The notes: generated from the letters alone by a model not told the origin. A DNA stretch of 64,000 nt from Limnomonas spitsbergensis (GCA_037349105.1 JAYJMM010000123.1:6386001-6450000); one strand, 5' to 3'; shown: positions 21,548 through 33,270, counted from the stretch's first letter. A program made the numbers and translations.

Positions 21548-22215
21548 CCCTGTCAACTTCATAGATAGCCTGTACATCATACATTTTGTTCCGGTAGAGA
21601 AAGCTGTCTTCTAAACTCATGACATCATCCAAGACCAACACGCTTCTGGGGGCCCAGCGTTGGCTCGGGCAGGGAAATAAGATATCGAGTTTTGAAGACG
21701 GCCAATAGAGATAGGTGCGTCAGTTCGCTACTCCCCTTCGCCATAGGGAGCCGCATTGTTTTAAATTTAAGCACAAGAAAATCAAGTCAGGGTACCTGTA
21801 ATACAACATTCATATACAGTGAGGATAAGGGGTCTTAGGTACAGGAGTGGGAACAGGGCAAGGTAGACAGGCCCACATCTCAGATACTCTACTTGAATAA
21901 TAAAATGACTTCATGGACTGCACAACCAGTCACATGCACTTCTTTCCTGTTGATAGACTCTGAAGCCGAGCTTGACCATCACGATGAAGTCGCTCATCAG
22001 TATGTTCCTCAATCAGCCATCCGCACAAATGGAAGAACACCTAGGCAAAATAAGGTACCACCACATCCACCCATGCCACATCCTTAACCGGTAGCAACAC
22101 ATTGCAGATGCAAGGCATGGCGACACTCATGGCTCCATAACGCTAAATTTCGTTCCTCTTGCAAGCTAATACAATTGCATACAATTGAAGGCACGTTTAT
22201 CAATATTAAGCCAAG
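21548..22215. other. Unassigned sequence
   Basis: No gene or element end is supported in this stretch. Confidence 0.5.
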
Positions 22216-22300
22216 CGAGTCCTCATAAAGAGGCCCCGATTGCGATATATGCCAAGCAAGGCCTCATAAAGAGGCCCGGATTGCAATCGCAATCAACGGA
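22215..22300. repeat. Direct repeat, about 40 bp, two copies
   Basis: AGTCCTCATAAAGAGGCCCC and GGCCTCATAAAGAGGCCCGG share a unit (GCCAAGCRAG-CCTCATAAAGAGGCCC-GATTGC) spaced about 45 bp apart. Confidence 0.6.
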
Positions 22301-22562
22301 AATCTTGATAATCATGACAATTTTAAATGGGGCAGTGAGTGCAGCCACATACAGATCACTGGCCGGTGCCAGCTTGAGTTCCCCCCCCCCCCCCACCATA
22401 TCGAGCAGGGTCAAGAAGACAAGTGTGTCTTCCAGCTATTCGTTCTTTATCTTTACTTGGCCTTGGTCATATCTTGATGAATCTCGGGGAGAAGAATGGG
22501 AGGGCTCATCAAACCCAAAACCTTTGGAGTGGATATGCAAAAACCACTTAAAGTAGCTTATG

Positions 22563-23080
22563 CTCTGTTGGGGCAAGGGGTAAGAGAGGGGGGGAGGCAG
22601 GCACATGTTGGGTAGTGTTCAAAACGAAGACCTGAAGGCCGTACAGGTTCATCAGGCCAGGTGACAGCCAGCAAGACATGCTTGTATGTCTGTCGAGGTG
22701 CGGCAAAGCGGCAATTGCGCCCTGAGTCCAAGCTGATCAAACAGGCAAGGGAGAGCGGAGAGGGACTACTTACGTCGCATGTCACAGGCCGGATAAGGCC
22801 ATGCACTGCCAGTTTGAAACTGCAGCGATGACGGTGGAGGGGCCATGTCAGCTCATCAGGAGTGGATCAAGTCTCTTACCTCCAGCTTCTCGTCGAGAAG
22901 GAGCAACTCCCTTGACATGGATGAAATGCTACTCGTCAAGGACATGTAGAGCGCATCGTCCCAAGAAGAGGAGCCCCTCAGGCTATGTAGCTGGACTCTC
23001 TCCAAGGTTGCTACCCTTCGCTTGACTATTAGCTCAAATTGTTTGCGGAGCAACTCCTTGATGTTGAGGTCGCCCGACAT
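22563..23080 (-). CDS. Small three-exon gene, unrecognised
   Basis: Exon 1 runs from ATG 23080 to 22880 and gives a convincing 67-residue start (MSGDLNIKELLRKQFELIVK, later MSRELLLLDEKLE), ending at a good donor, GAG|GTAAGAG. A middle exon after CTGCAG near 22820 (FQTGSAWPYPACDMR) ends at GAC|GTAAGTAG. A last exon after GATCAG near 22735 stays open to TAA at about 22563. Phases 0 and 1 agree at both junctions. The first exon has a helical, coiled-coil look with hydrophobic heptads; the rest has no motif. The later exons are much less certain than the first. No function is proposed. Confidence 0.42.
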
Positions 23081-23119
23081 CTGCGTCACACAACAGACAG
23101 TGCGCAGGCTCCGTTGCAA

Positions 23120-24215
23120 TGGCTGAAGACGTGAAGCCCCTTAACTAGACAACGCTAATCGCTCAACCCCACACTAGCACGCACCGCTTCTGCTCTGGGA
23201 GGTGCTGCGCAGGAAATTGCCGTCCTCAATAAGCGGCTTCGCCCTGCAAGGACAGACAACAACCCCAGTAAAGACAGTGCAAGATGCAGCAGTGCTCCAC
23301 TCATGTCAAGTGCAAATAAGTAGGGGAATAGGGGATAGGAGATGGCGAGCATGAGCGAGCAAATGTGGCACATTTGCGAAAATTCTCACCCTCGCAATAT
23401 TAGAAATAACAAACTAAAGCAAAGGCAGATCCCTCTATTTACAAGATTCGAAATTCAGCATTCTTAACCCAGGGACCGAGAAACGAAAGAAATCGTGATA
23501 GGGGCCCGTAGGGGGGGGCATGCCTTGTACTGCAATTGGCTAGCAGCCCTGACCTAAGGCTGCCAGACTATAAGACAACCTGTGGCCACGGCTCACTGAC
23601 TTGAGTAGCTAAACTTAACCGCTGCTTGATTCCAGTTATTCACATCCAACCCGTCCATGGTTGCCTGCTGCCTGCGTGCCCTCCTGCTCAGGCGTGCACC
23701 AGACTGCCTTTGCCATGCCACACAGTTTAGTTTGCATTGAAGACCGGAGGGTGGGGGACTGAGGGTGCTAAGCCACAATTCTTCCTTTCCCTGCCTTGAT
23801 GCAGTACAAAAGAGCTTACCTCAGCTCGATCCTCAGTCAGTTATGTGTGAATGCAAGTAAGGGTAACCTACCTGAAAAACCCGTGACGTCATCACGAGCA
23901 GAAATTAAAGAATATATTTCCTATGCATGCAGTGGATGGCGGAAAGCGGTGTCAGTGAGCGATGCAGTGAGGTCCAGCATCGAGCGGAAGCAACCCAACT
24001 GGAGGTGCGGTAGGTGGCGGGCCTGGTCGTGGACATGGGCAAGAGGGTGCAAGGGGGTAATGGAACAATGACTGCTTGAGGGAAGTGCATTGGGGCCGCA
24101 TGAAAATGCAGCCCTATGGGGGGGATCAAGGGAGACATCTTGCATGGGGGGGGGCAAGGGAGACCGGTGCATGTTGGTGTGGGCCCAACCCTCCTTGTTA
24201 GAACCCTCAGCTGTT
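23120..24215. other. Unassigned sequence
   Basis: No gene is supported; short open frames here lack a consistent coding look. Confidence 0.4.
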
Positions 24216-24216
24216 A

Positions 24217-24840
24217 AATTGTCAAAAACGTTACACCTCTGGGCCCGCTCAAAGCTTGGCCGCGTGGGCGCCCAACTGTTCAGAAGGGAGTAAAGAGGGA
24301 ACTAACAGGAAGAGAGGGGGAAAGGAACAAAAGGAGAGGCCGGGAAGGCAACGAAAACCAAGTCCAGACACCTACAGAGTTCCACTAGAGACAAACCCTG
24401 AACAAAGCCTCTCAAAAAAACGAGTCCAGAAAAGCAAGATCTCCCCACTGATCAGAAGGGAGAAGAGAAGAAACGAAAAAGGGGGCGAACACCCCCCCCC
24501 CCAAAAAACGGACCAAAAGAAAAGGCCGGAAAGGCCCACGACACCGGCCTCAGAAACCCTGGAGACTAACCCGCAATAATGCCCACAGCACAGTCCACAA
24601 AAGCAAGTGTGTCCCACCCATGCTCAGCCTGGTACAACTGGTGGAAGTTAGTGGCAGCGCCCGGAGGACCTGCCCACCCCCGCTCCCGTAACTGCTCCCT
24701 GACACTAGGGCACTGGAAGCACACATGCAGCGCATCCTCTACCTGCTCGCTATCCCCCTGTGCCCAACACGCTGTTAAATTGTAAAAGTGCCTGCTACCA
24801 GACCGACTCCTCTCAGCCCTGCACCCTGCACCCTGCATCT
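24217..24840 (-). mobile_element. LINE-B 3' end with longest coding remnant in the window
   Basis: From 24838 down, 90 codons read the C-terminus of a LINE reverse transcriptase polyprotein. A Cys/His cluster (CWAQGDSEQVEDALHVCFQC) is followed by PSVREQLRERGWAGPPG and YQAEHGWDTLAFVDCAVGII. The 3' UTR then runs to the hallmark hairpin and tail at 24217-24285. This copy is the reference for recognising the other LINE-B fragments. It is 5'-truncated near 24840. The family differs from LINE-A in C-terminal sequence, 3' UTR and tail. Confidence 0.75.
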
Positions 24841-24861
24841 AGCATCCCCTGTCTTTGCTGA

Positions 24862-26977
24862 CAGTCCGTTGGACCTGCTCCCGTCATATCGACCGCCACC
24901 ATGCGCTAGAGATATTTGAGCATGACTGCATCCTGGCCGAGAAGGAGGCCAGACACAGGTGAAAACGCTCCAACGTCAGATTCAAAACTAAGACCACTTA
25001 CACATAGAACAAGTGAGTGGGGGGCAGGTCACACCTGAAGGGAGCTGCCACTGGGGAAATGAGGACCATACCTTGACCGGCCTGAGGATCATCCCTTTTG
25101 GAGCGTATTGCGTCCTCTGTGTCTCTGCCTCGCCCTTAGTCGTTCTCCACCCTTCAATAGTTGCAGCACCTCAGCTTCAACCAATGGAGCGGACCGAAGA
25201 CCGATAATTGCTCCCCCCTGCATCCTTATGGTATGTAGATCCTTTAATTGTGCCTCATGGAATCGGCGTGCTCACCTTCATGGCCCCCAGTCTCATGCAT
25301 TCATGGCACCTCTGCTCACTCCCTCTGGCCCACCTCACCCCCTTCGACCCGCCCCATGACCTCTCATCCGCAGCGATGGCCGCTCATGCTCCCCCCCCCC
25401 CCCCCGCCACCTGATCTCCTCATTTCCTCACCCGGCTGAAGCAGCTCACCCCACCCCACCCCCCCTGCTCCGCCTAGCCCCGCCTCGCCTCATCCCCTCC
25501 TCTCCCACCCGGCAGGTTCAACCTGTAGCGGATGGACCCCGAGGGGTATGCCAAGCTCGTCATCTGCCTCAACCACTTTGGGGTGGGTGCCCTGAGGGAG
25601 AGAGGTGGTGCCGCTGCTGCTCCAGGAAATGAGGGTGAGACCTGGCCAACTAGTAGCAAAGCCCTGTGTCCTGTTATCGATCTGCTCATCAAGAAACCCT
25701 GAGTTGGTTGGAGGGCAGGTATGTGTTGTTGTTACTGTTACAAAGCTGACGCAACCACTCACTGCCTTTTGAAAAGGGCCAGGCAGAGCGAACCGGGGAG
25801 AAACCAGAAAAACGTGGCACGACCGGTATGTGTCCCAGGTGAGTCCTAGGTCAGCCCTGGCCCCTGCGCCGGTTCCAGCCTGCTTTTCACCCTGGAAGCG
25901 GAGCTAGGCCTTGTGTTCTTCATTCTTTAGTCTATCGAGAATTGTTTGCCCTCGCCCCTTCACTTACCTCATGCTACCCCTGGATGCTGGCAGGCCCCCA
26001 TTGGCTTCTTCGACCTACCCCTCCCCCCCTGCTCCCTCCAGCCCTATGACCTCGCCCCCCTCATGAGTACACAACCCCTCCACTAACACGCAATCCAACC
26101 TGTCCTTCCAGCCCTCATTGGCTTTTTTGACCTGCCCCCCCTTGCTCCCTCCACCTTGTGACCTTGACCCCCACATGCCCCTCCACTAACACGCACTCCA
26201 CCCTGTCATCCCAGCCCTGACCGGCTTCTTCGACCTGTCCCCCCCCCCTGCTACCTCCAGCCACGTGACAGATTTTGAGCAGCAAACGAGGATAGAGGGC
26301 ATCTTGGCCTTGAACCCGATGCACTCTGTGGCCGCCACCAAGGCTGCAGCCGCTGCTGGCTGGCACGCAGTCATGTTGTTGCCCATCCTCCATCTTTTCC
26401 ATTCAGAATTGTGCAACGATCTCATAGGCACTGCTGATTATCTGCCAGCCTAAGCTGACACCCACGTTACGACCAGAAAGTGTGAGGGGACTAACATCTT
26501 CCTCCAGCATGTGAACAGTTGAACACTAGTTACCCAGGCCAGCCAATCAGCCTGTCATTGTACAGCGGGGAGAGCACGGTGCGGGACGCTAAATCCACGG
26601 CCTCTTGGATCCACAACAGCAGGTGAAATATCCATGTCATGTCCACTTCCAATGCTTATCTGTTGCATGGACTGCTGCATGGAATGCTTGGACTGGACTG
26701 CATGGACTGGACTGCATGAACTGGACTGCATGGACTGGACTGGACTGCGTGGACTGCTACATGCACTCTTGATTGCATGGACTGCTACATGCACTCTTGG
26801 TTGCATGGACTGGACTGCATGGACTGCTGCTGGACTGTCTTGACAGTCATGAAGCTGCTCCCCGTGTTTTTCTTAGGAGAGGATCAGGCAACCAGCGGGC
26901 TCTTGAGGCGATGGCTAAGAATCAGCAAACTTGGACGAAAACAGTGGATGCCTTGAATGGAGATGCAGCTGAGTAGC
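24862..26977 (+). CDS. Tentative multi-exon gene, unrecognised
   Basis: Four exon-like segments lie in order. (1) 24862-24958 after TGCTGACAG: RWTCSRHIDRHHALEIFEHD, then CILAEKEARHR, donor GTGAAAAC. (2) Near 25530-25632: MDPEGYAKLVICLNHFGVGA, ending GGAAATGAGG|GTGAGA. (3) From 26272 after GTGACAG: DFEQQTRIEGILALNPMHSV then AATKAAAAAGW; its phase fits segment 2. (4) About 26876-26977 after TTCTTAG: GSGNQRALEAMAKNQQTWTK, ending in TAG. Junction 1-2 does not fit in phase, so an exon is missing or the calls are off. The intron before segment 3 holds three copies of its own 3' edge, and the intron before segment 4 holds a TGGACTGCATGGAC minisatellite. No family is recognised. Confidence 0.35.
25985..26272 (+). 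repeat. ~110-120-bp tandem repeat carrying splice-acceptor-like ends
   Basis: Three copies of a unit (CATTGGCTTCTTCGACCT, polypyrimidine, GCTCCCTCCAGCC..TGAC) precede the exon-like segment at 26272. The last copy ends CCAGCCACGTGACAG just before it; the earlier two keep CCAGCCCTATGACC or CCACCTTGTGACC in the same place. Confidence 0.55.
26640..26840 (+). repeat. Minisatellite (TGGACTGCA)n
   Basis: About 14 tandem, slightly diverged units of TGGACTG(CATGGAC), partly arranged in a ~45-bp higher-order unit with ACTGCTACATGCACTCTTG. Confidence 0.8.
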
Positions 26978-26999
26978 AGCTGGGGGAGGAGCATCCGAG

Positions 27000-28450
27000 G
27001 CTTGTTGGCAGGGAGGCTTTACAAGGTGTAAGTTTGCCGGGGAGGATGGACCGAACCCAGCTGCCAAGTTTTGCCAGGTTTGGCCCGCGGGAACGCCCGA
27101 TTGGTAGGTTTTAAGACCGCGTTGACTCTGAAGTTAAGGATTTCGATCCAAGAAGTAGATATTTCATTTACCGGTAGTCATGTGCGGTGCAGACAATTCT
27201 CGATTTGTCAGGATACATTGTTCGTGCCTGGAGCTACATTGTTTTCCAGAATGAATGCCCCAAACACTAGCATGCGGCGTTTTTGTATTATTTGTGGCTG
27301 CCTCGCAAAGCAGCTGTTACATCTGTGACCATACGCTTGCATTTAGTTAGGTTGTTGGGTTTGAAGTTTTAGGTACAATCTGAACCACACACATACTCAG
27401 CAAAACGCAGGCGACATTTGGGCCTCTTCCCTTGCCGGTCCCATGTTAGCCCTGACTCTGACCCACAACGCCATACATACTTGTCGAGTAACACATGATA
27501 GGGATAGGCTTTACTGGACGTTGCAACGCTGGCTGGGCTGATAAAGGTCAAGAATCTAGGCGGGGGGGTGCAGCATCTGGGAAGGGGCAGGAGAGGAGGG
27601 TGAAATTGTTATCAGGGGAGGGGGGCATAGTGGCCATCTTGCACAATACTCACTGCAGGCAAAGCCAGGCTGCCGAACTAGAGCAATTATCGTAGCTTAT
27701 ACGCGAATGGGCGTGCAGACAGTGGAAGGCATAATGGCAGCGAGCCGGCCACCATTGCTAGGCTGCTAAAATAAAAGGGTGCTAAATGCCTTGCTGCAAA
27801 GGAAGATGCACCCTGGGGACGTATGGTAATACCCACAAAATAAATAATAAATTCCATGGTGCTAAGTATGGCGCAAAAATATAAATCAGACTTTTGGGAT
27901 AACGGCTGCTCGGCGTTCGGGCCCCTGTGTAATCCCTCAATCATCAAAAAATCAGAGGGGGGGACCCCCAGACAACAGAAAAAATGTACTAACTTCTTTG
28001 TCCTAAGCCCTCCATCCTACCAGCAGCAACAAGCCAGGGAGGAGAGAATAGGAGGTTTGGCTCCCCCTTCAGGCATCTCCATGCGCCCTCAAAGCAGCCT
28101 TCGCTGCCTATTTGCCTCTCTTAACCGGGACAGGAGCATCTCCGCCCCCTTGCTTAACGCAACTGCCCGGCAGCCGCTGCCTGTCCAGCACCCGTAGAGG
28201 ACCGGCCGGGCTGTGGGTGGTTTGCTGCCCAAATGCTCCACAGCCATAACGCCACAAATGGCGCCACTGACAGCGGCCAGGAGCTCTGGCGCAACAGCCG
28301 AGGCAACAGCAGCTAGCATGCACCTGCCCTGCCTCCCATCGGAGGAGCCCCAGAGCCATGACCCCCGCCTGAGCCATGACCCTCGCCGTCGGAGGAGCCC
28401 CGGAGCCATGACCCCCGCAGAGCCATGACCCTCGCCTGAGCCATTGCTGC
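27000..28450. other. Unassigned sequence
   Basis: No gene is supported. A short GAGCCATGACCCCCGCC repeat lies at 28350-28445. Confidence 0.4.
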
Positions 28451-28451
28451 C

Positions 28452-29680
28452 TTGACCCCCGACAGGAAGTATCCCCCCATCGCCGATCAGATTACTGCCA
28501 TGAACGAGAGAGCTGAAAACCCCGCCACATGCTGTTGTTTGTTGACATTCGCGGGAATCAGCCACAAGGATGGAAACAACACTCTCAAGCCCAGCGATAT
28601 CAGCCGAGTTGGCGTCCCCTGGGTTTTAGACGAGTTCAAGAGGAAGCACGCACCCGATAATCCTACATGAATTCGGCAACGTTTTCGAGGCTCTTCACCA
28701 GCGGCGAAGCAAGACGCTCTCAGAACGACTTGGGGCGCAGCCTGTGCTGACACTGAAAACAGGGGCCTACACCAAAGACCTGAAGCTTGTTGCAGACATG
28801 CTCAAAGACGTCTGTATCCTAACATGGCCTGGTAAGCCTTCAGCATGCAAATTGCTGCATGCTGCTCCATGCATGCGGCAATCATGCTCCATGCATGCAA
28901 CAGTCATGCTCCATGCAAGCAACAATCATACTCACAGTGTTCACAGTCATTCTCATATCACAGCAATGCATGATGATAAAGCTTCAACCTGAACTAGTGC
29001 CCATGTCCCATGCTTGTGCAGAAGATGCCACTGTTGGCTACTTCTACTCGAGAGCGTCGTCACGAGAGGCTGATAAAGGAAATGCAGAGGAATACCCTAT
29101 CCCTTCATCCTGGAAGGACATCATCCCACTATCATTTAAGAGAGAATCCCTGTCTGCCTTGAACCCTGAAAGGAAGCCATACTTCTCTGTGTTTGTTTAG
29201 CCTCTGTCAGCAACTCTGCTGAAGCTGAAACTCCACAAGCGTGTAAGTTGTTTCTCTTCGTGATCAGAAGAGTATTTCCCTAAGTCATTGATTCATATTC
29301 CTCGTATCCCAAGGATTCATCATTTACCGGTATCTCTCTCATGAAGTCATGAGTCATGACTTATTCCTGCAGGCACAAGGGGAGGGCTTAGAGGAGGAAG
29401 CATTTGAGCTGCAAGTTGATCAAGAAGCCCCTGCCCTAGGTGCTTATCAAGAGCTTGCACCTGCTGACCAGGAGGGGGTGGCCAGGCAGCCAGCTGCTGC
29501 AGCTCAGAGGACTGGGCAACCTGAGCAGCGTGCACCTGCTGCTCAGGAGGGGGTGGCCAGGCAGACAGCTGCTGAAGCTCAGAGAACTGGGTGGACCTAC
29601 TTTTGGCCTGATGTGCTTCGCCTAGGCCTCTTGGGTGGGCTTCATGCGTGGTCCAGACACCGAAACCTGTCCTGTTCTTT
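28452..29680 (+). CDS. Tentative multi-exon gene with acidic Q/A-rich C-terminus
   Basis: A coding-like stretch at 28500-28670 (TCCCLLTFAGISHKDGNNTL, then VPWVLDEFKRKHAPDNP) is continued, after a one-base frame change near 28668, by EFGNVFEALHQRRSKTLSER and AYTKDLKLVADMLKDVCILT. That part ends at TGGCCTG|GTAAGCC near 28832. A second exon after TTGTGCAG (29022) reads EDATVGYFYSRASSREADKG and IPSSWKDIIPLSFKRESLSA to TAG 29201. A further exon-like piece after CCTGCAG (29372) reads QGEGLEEEAFELQVDQEAPA and two copies of a 25-residue repeat (QEGVARQ..AAAQRTG). I do not recognise it. The frame change means an unseen intron, a sequencing error, or a pseudogene. Confidence 0.35.
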
Positions 29681-30480
29681 TTAACTATTTTGATGCTGGA
29701 AATTGGGTCATGATTCCTTGTGTGATGTAGATTTAATTTCAGAGTATTTGGTGGACCTACTTTGGGCTTGATGTGCCTGGCCTAGGCCTCTCGGGTGGGC
29801 TTTGAGCGTGGTCCGGACATCAAAATCTGGCCTGGTGACTTATTTAATCATTTCGATGCTGGAAAATGGGCCATAATGCCTAGTTTGTGCTGGACAAGTA
29901 ATTTCAGGCTAATTGGTGGACCTACTTTGGGCTTGATGTGCTTTGGCTAGGCCTCTCGGGTGGGCTTCAAGCGTGGTCAGGACACCAAAACCTGGCCTGG
30001 TGACTTTTTTCGATCATTTTGATGCTGGAAATTGGGTCGTGATGCCTTGTGTGTGCTGTAGACTTGGTTTCCGACTGTTTGATGGACCTGCTTTGGGCTT
30101 GATGTGCCTCGCTTAAGCCTCTCGAGTGGGCTTCGAGCGTGGTCCGGACACCAAAATCTGGCCTAGTGGCCTGGTGACTTTTTTAATCATTTTGATGCTG
30201 GAAATGGTCATGATGCCTTGTTTGTGCTGTAGATTTAGTTTCAGACTATCTGGTGGACTCACGGGTGGGGGGCGTTGAGCGAGGGGGTGAGCAGGGTCCG
30301 GACACCAAAACCTGGCATGGTGACATATGTGTTTACAGTCGGATGCTCGAAATTGAGTCATGATGCCTTGCGTGTGCTATATATTGTGTCTCATACTATT
30401 TAGTGGACCAACTTGGGCCTGATTTGCCTCGGCCAGGCCTCTTGGGTGGGCTTTGAGCAAGGTCCGGACTGTGTAACGAA
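29588..30480. repeat. ~165-bp satellite, five to six copies
   Basis: Each unit begins GGTGGACCTACTTTGGGCTTG and includes CTAGGCCTCTCGGGTGGGCTT, GTGGTCCGGACACCAAAACC and a TTTTGATGCTGGAAAT block. Unit starts lie near 29588, 29750, 29915, 30081, 30251 and 30401. Confidence 0.8.
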
Positions 30481-30714
30481 ACAATGGCACCCAAACAAGA
30501 AATGTTTGGTCGTGCTAAACTCGCAACAGCTGGAGTGCATTAATCATATATAAGCTGTTGGTTCAGTACTAGGCATCATTGCTAATTGCTGTGAAGCAAT
30601 TGACGTATTCACATATTACACCATACGGATATTTCCCAGTTCATGTCATGATTGAAACTCCCAGCAAAACAAATACAACTAGTCACGGACAAGGTGCTTG
30701 TCCCTGAGGACTTG

Positions 30715-31015
30715 TAGTTAATGACAGTACACCTCTGGGCCATGCTGAAATGCAGCTCGGCCTCGTCGGCAAACCAAAAGTAAGCTAGGAAAGTCAAGAG
30801 ATAAGGCATACAAGGAAAGAATGGATAGCAAGTTCACCCACCAAACAACACGAAGGTCAGGCTCAGCCTGTATGTCTTACACGCTAGGGCACTGAAAGCA
30901 CACATGCAGCGCAGCCTCCACATGTTGACCGTGTCCCTCAGCCCAACACCGTTGGCAGTGTCATGTGCCACGCTGCTGATCGCTGCGCCGTCCTCTAATA
31001 TCAGCTGTGTTGGCA
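30715..31015 (-). mobile_element. LINE-B 3' end with coding remnant
   Basis: From about 31010 down it reads WAEGHGQHVEAALHVCFQCP, homologous to the copy at 24.8 kb, then a 3' UTR, then the hairpin and tail (plus strand AATGACAGTACACCTCTGGG, CCATGCTGAAATGCAGCTCG). It is diverged and 5'-truncated. Confidence 0.7.
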
Positions 31016-31052
31016 TCAAGTACTTCCTTGCACATCACTAGGAAGTACTTGA
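31016..31052. repeat. Perfect 13-bp hairpin
   Basis: TCAAGTACTTCCT (31016-31028) and AGGAAGTACTTGA (31040-31052) are exact inverted repeats with an 11-nt loop, directly upstream of the truncated LINE-B copy. No terminator-type T run follows. Confidence 0.75.
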
Positions 31053-31369
31053 CATGCGCCATGATGCGTCATGTCTGCCACTTGAGTGCAAATAAGTTGC
31101 AGCTTAGAGTTGCACTGCTCAGCCACTTGGGTGATAAAGTTCTCATGGCTGATTTATGGCATCAATAGGTAACGGCCCTTGCTGTCTTGAATGTCAGCTT
31201 TCCTTATCAAAAACATGTCGCCTGGATACTTTTCCTCAGAGGATTCACTTGATGTCCAGGCCTTGTGCCTAATAGCCCGATGGTATTTGCAGGATGGGCA
31301 GCGGTCTTTGGCTGGGAAACTAGGGGCAATTAAAAATTAATCATCCCTAGCTGCTGCCCAATTCCAGGG

Positions 31370-31491
31370 GGGTAACTGGTTTTCGCTTTCTGTCCTAGTG
31401 TATCAAGTGCATGTACCGGTTTACGGGCATATTTCCCGTGCATCAAATGCTATGCTCTGTTGGACTGTAAAAACTTCACATACAGGGGGAG
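31370..31491 (+). mobile_element. LINE-A 3' UTR fragment
   Basis: CAGGGGGGTAACTGGTTTTC, ACCGGTTTACGGGCATATTT and CTATGCTCTGTTGGACTGTA followed by AAAAACTTCACATAC match the LINE-A 3' end. The 31.5-kb minisatellite starts immediately at its tail. Confidence 0.85.
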
Positions 31492-31920
31492 CGCTGCATA
31501 CGGGGGGAGCGCTGCATACGAGAGGGAGGGCTGCATACGAGGGGGAGGGCTGCATACGAGGGGGAGGGCTGCATACGGGGGGAACGCTGCATACGGGGGG
31601 AGGGCTGCATACGAGGGGGAGGGCTGCATACGAGGGGGAGGGCTGCATACAGGTGGAGCGCTGCATACGGGTGGAGCGCTGCATACGAGGGGGAAGGCTG
31701 CATACGAGGGGGAGGGCTGCATACGAGGGGGAGGGCTGCATACGGGGGGAGCGCTGCATACGGGGGGAGCGCTGCATACGGGGGGAGCGCTGCATACGGG
31801 GAGAGCGCTGCATAAAGGGCGGGAGGGCTGCATAAAGGGGGGGAGGGCTGCATAAAGGAAGAGCGCTGCATACGGGGGGAGCGCTGCATACGGGGGGGAG
31901 GGCTGCATACGGGGGGAGTG
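31484..31920. repeat. ~19-bp minisatellite (GCTGCATACGAGGGGGAGG)n
   Basis: About two dozen units vary between GAGGGGGAG, GGGGGGAGC and GGTGGAGC cores. Because the unit lacks stops, long frames exist on both strands (CIRGG-type and MQPSPSYAAL-type); these are by-products of the repeat. Confidence 0.9.
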
Positions 31921-33270
31921 TGAAGCATGCAAGCAGCGCTTTAGGGGGGCAAGGGGGCGGTGGTGCATCATGCAAGCAGCACATAAGGGGGGGGGCGCGG
32001 TGGTGCAGAATCCAAGCAGCACATTAGGGGGGCAGGGGGGCGGTGGTGTAGCATGCAAGCAGCGCAGAAGGGGGGAAAAGGGCAAGGGTGTAGCATGTAA
32101 GCAGCACATTAGGGGGTCTGCGGTGGGGGCATCATGCAAGCAGCGCATTAAGGTGGGGTGCGGTGGTGCAGAATCCAAGCAGCGCATTAGGGGGGCAAGG
32201 GGGCGGTGGTGTAGCATGCAAGCAGCGCATTAGGGGGGCAAGGGGACGGTGGTATAGCATGCAAGCAGCACATCAGGGGGGGCCGCGGTGGTGCATCATG
32301 CAAGCAGCGCATTAGGGTGGGGCGCCGTGATGAAGAATCCAAACAGCGCATTAGGAGGGCAGGGGGGCGGTGGTGTAGCATGTGAGCAGTGCCTTAGGGT
32401 GGGGCGCGGTGGTGCAGCATGCAAGCCGCACAATAGGGTGCAAGGGGGCGGTGGTGCAGCATGCAAGCAGCGCTTAAGGGGGGCAAGGGGGCGGCGATGC
32501 AGCATGCAAGAAGCGATTTAGGGGGGCAAGGGGGTGGTGATGCATCATGCAAACAGCGCATTAGGGGGGCCGGAGGGCGGTGGTGTAGCATGCAAGCAGC
32601 GCATGAAAGGGGGTAGGGGGGAGGTGGTGTAGCATGCAAGCAGCGCATTAAAGGGGGCTGCGGTGGTGCATTATGCATAAAGCACATCAGGGGGGGGGAT
32701 GCGGTGGTGCGGCATGCAGGAAGCGCATAAGGGGGGCATGCAGAATCCAAGCAGCGCATTAGGGGGGCAAGGGGGCGGTGGTATAGCATGCAAGCAGCGC
32801 CTTAGGGTGGGGGGCGGTGGTGCAGAATGCCAGCAGCGCATTAGGGTGGCAAGGGGGCGGTGGTGTAGCATGCACGTATTGCATTACGGGAGCAGGGGGG
32901 CGGTGGCGCAGCACGCAAACAGCGTATTAGGGGGACAGGAGGGCGGTGGTGTAGCATGCAAGCAGCACATTTGGGGGGCAGGGAGGCGGTGGTGTAGCAT
33001 GTAAGCAGACCATTAAGGGGTAGAGATGGGTGGTGTTGCAGCACGCAAGCAGCGCATTGGGGGGGCAGGAGGGCGGTGGCTGGTATAGCATGCATGCAGC
33101 ACATCAGGGGGGGGGGGGGTGCAGCGTGCAAGCAGTCCTTTAGGGGGGCAGGGGTGCGGACGCAAGCAGCGCATAAGGGGGGCAAGGGTGCAGTATCCAG
33201 GCAGTTCTTGCTAGGGGTCAGAGGGGTGTGGTGGTGCAGCATGCAGGGCTGCAGGCAGCTCATGCTTGGG
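31921..33270. repeat. ~40-65-bp minisatellite (GCAAGCAGCGCATTAGGGGGGCAAGGGGGCGGTGGTGTAGCAT)
   Basis: About 25-30 irregular units are built from GCAAGCAGCGCATTAGGG, GGGCAAGGGGGCGGTGGTG and YAGCATGCAAGCAGC blocks. The array is continuous with the 19-bp array. Both strands are open over long distances because stops are rare in the unit. Confidence 0.9.
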
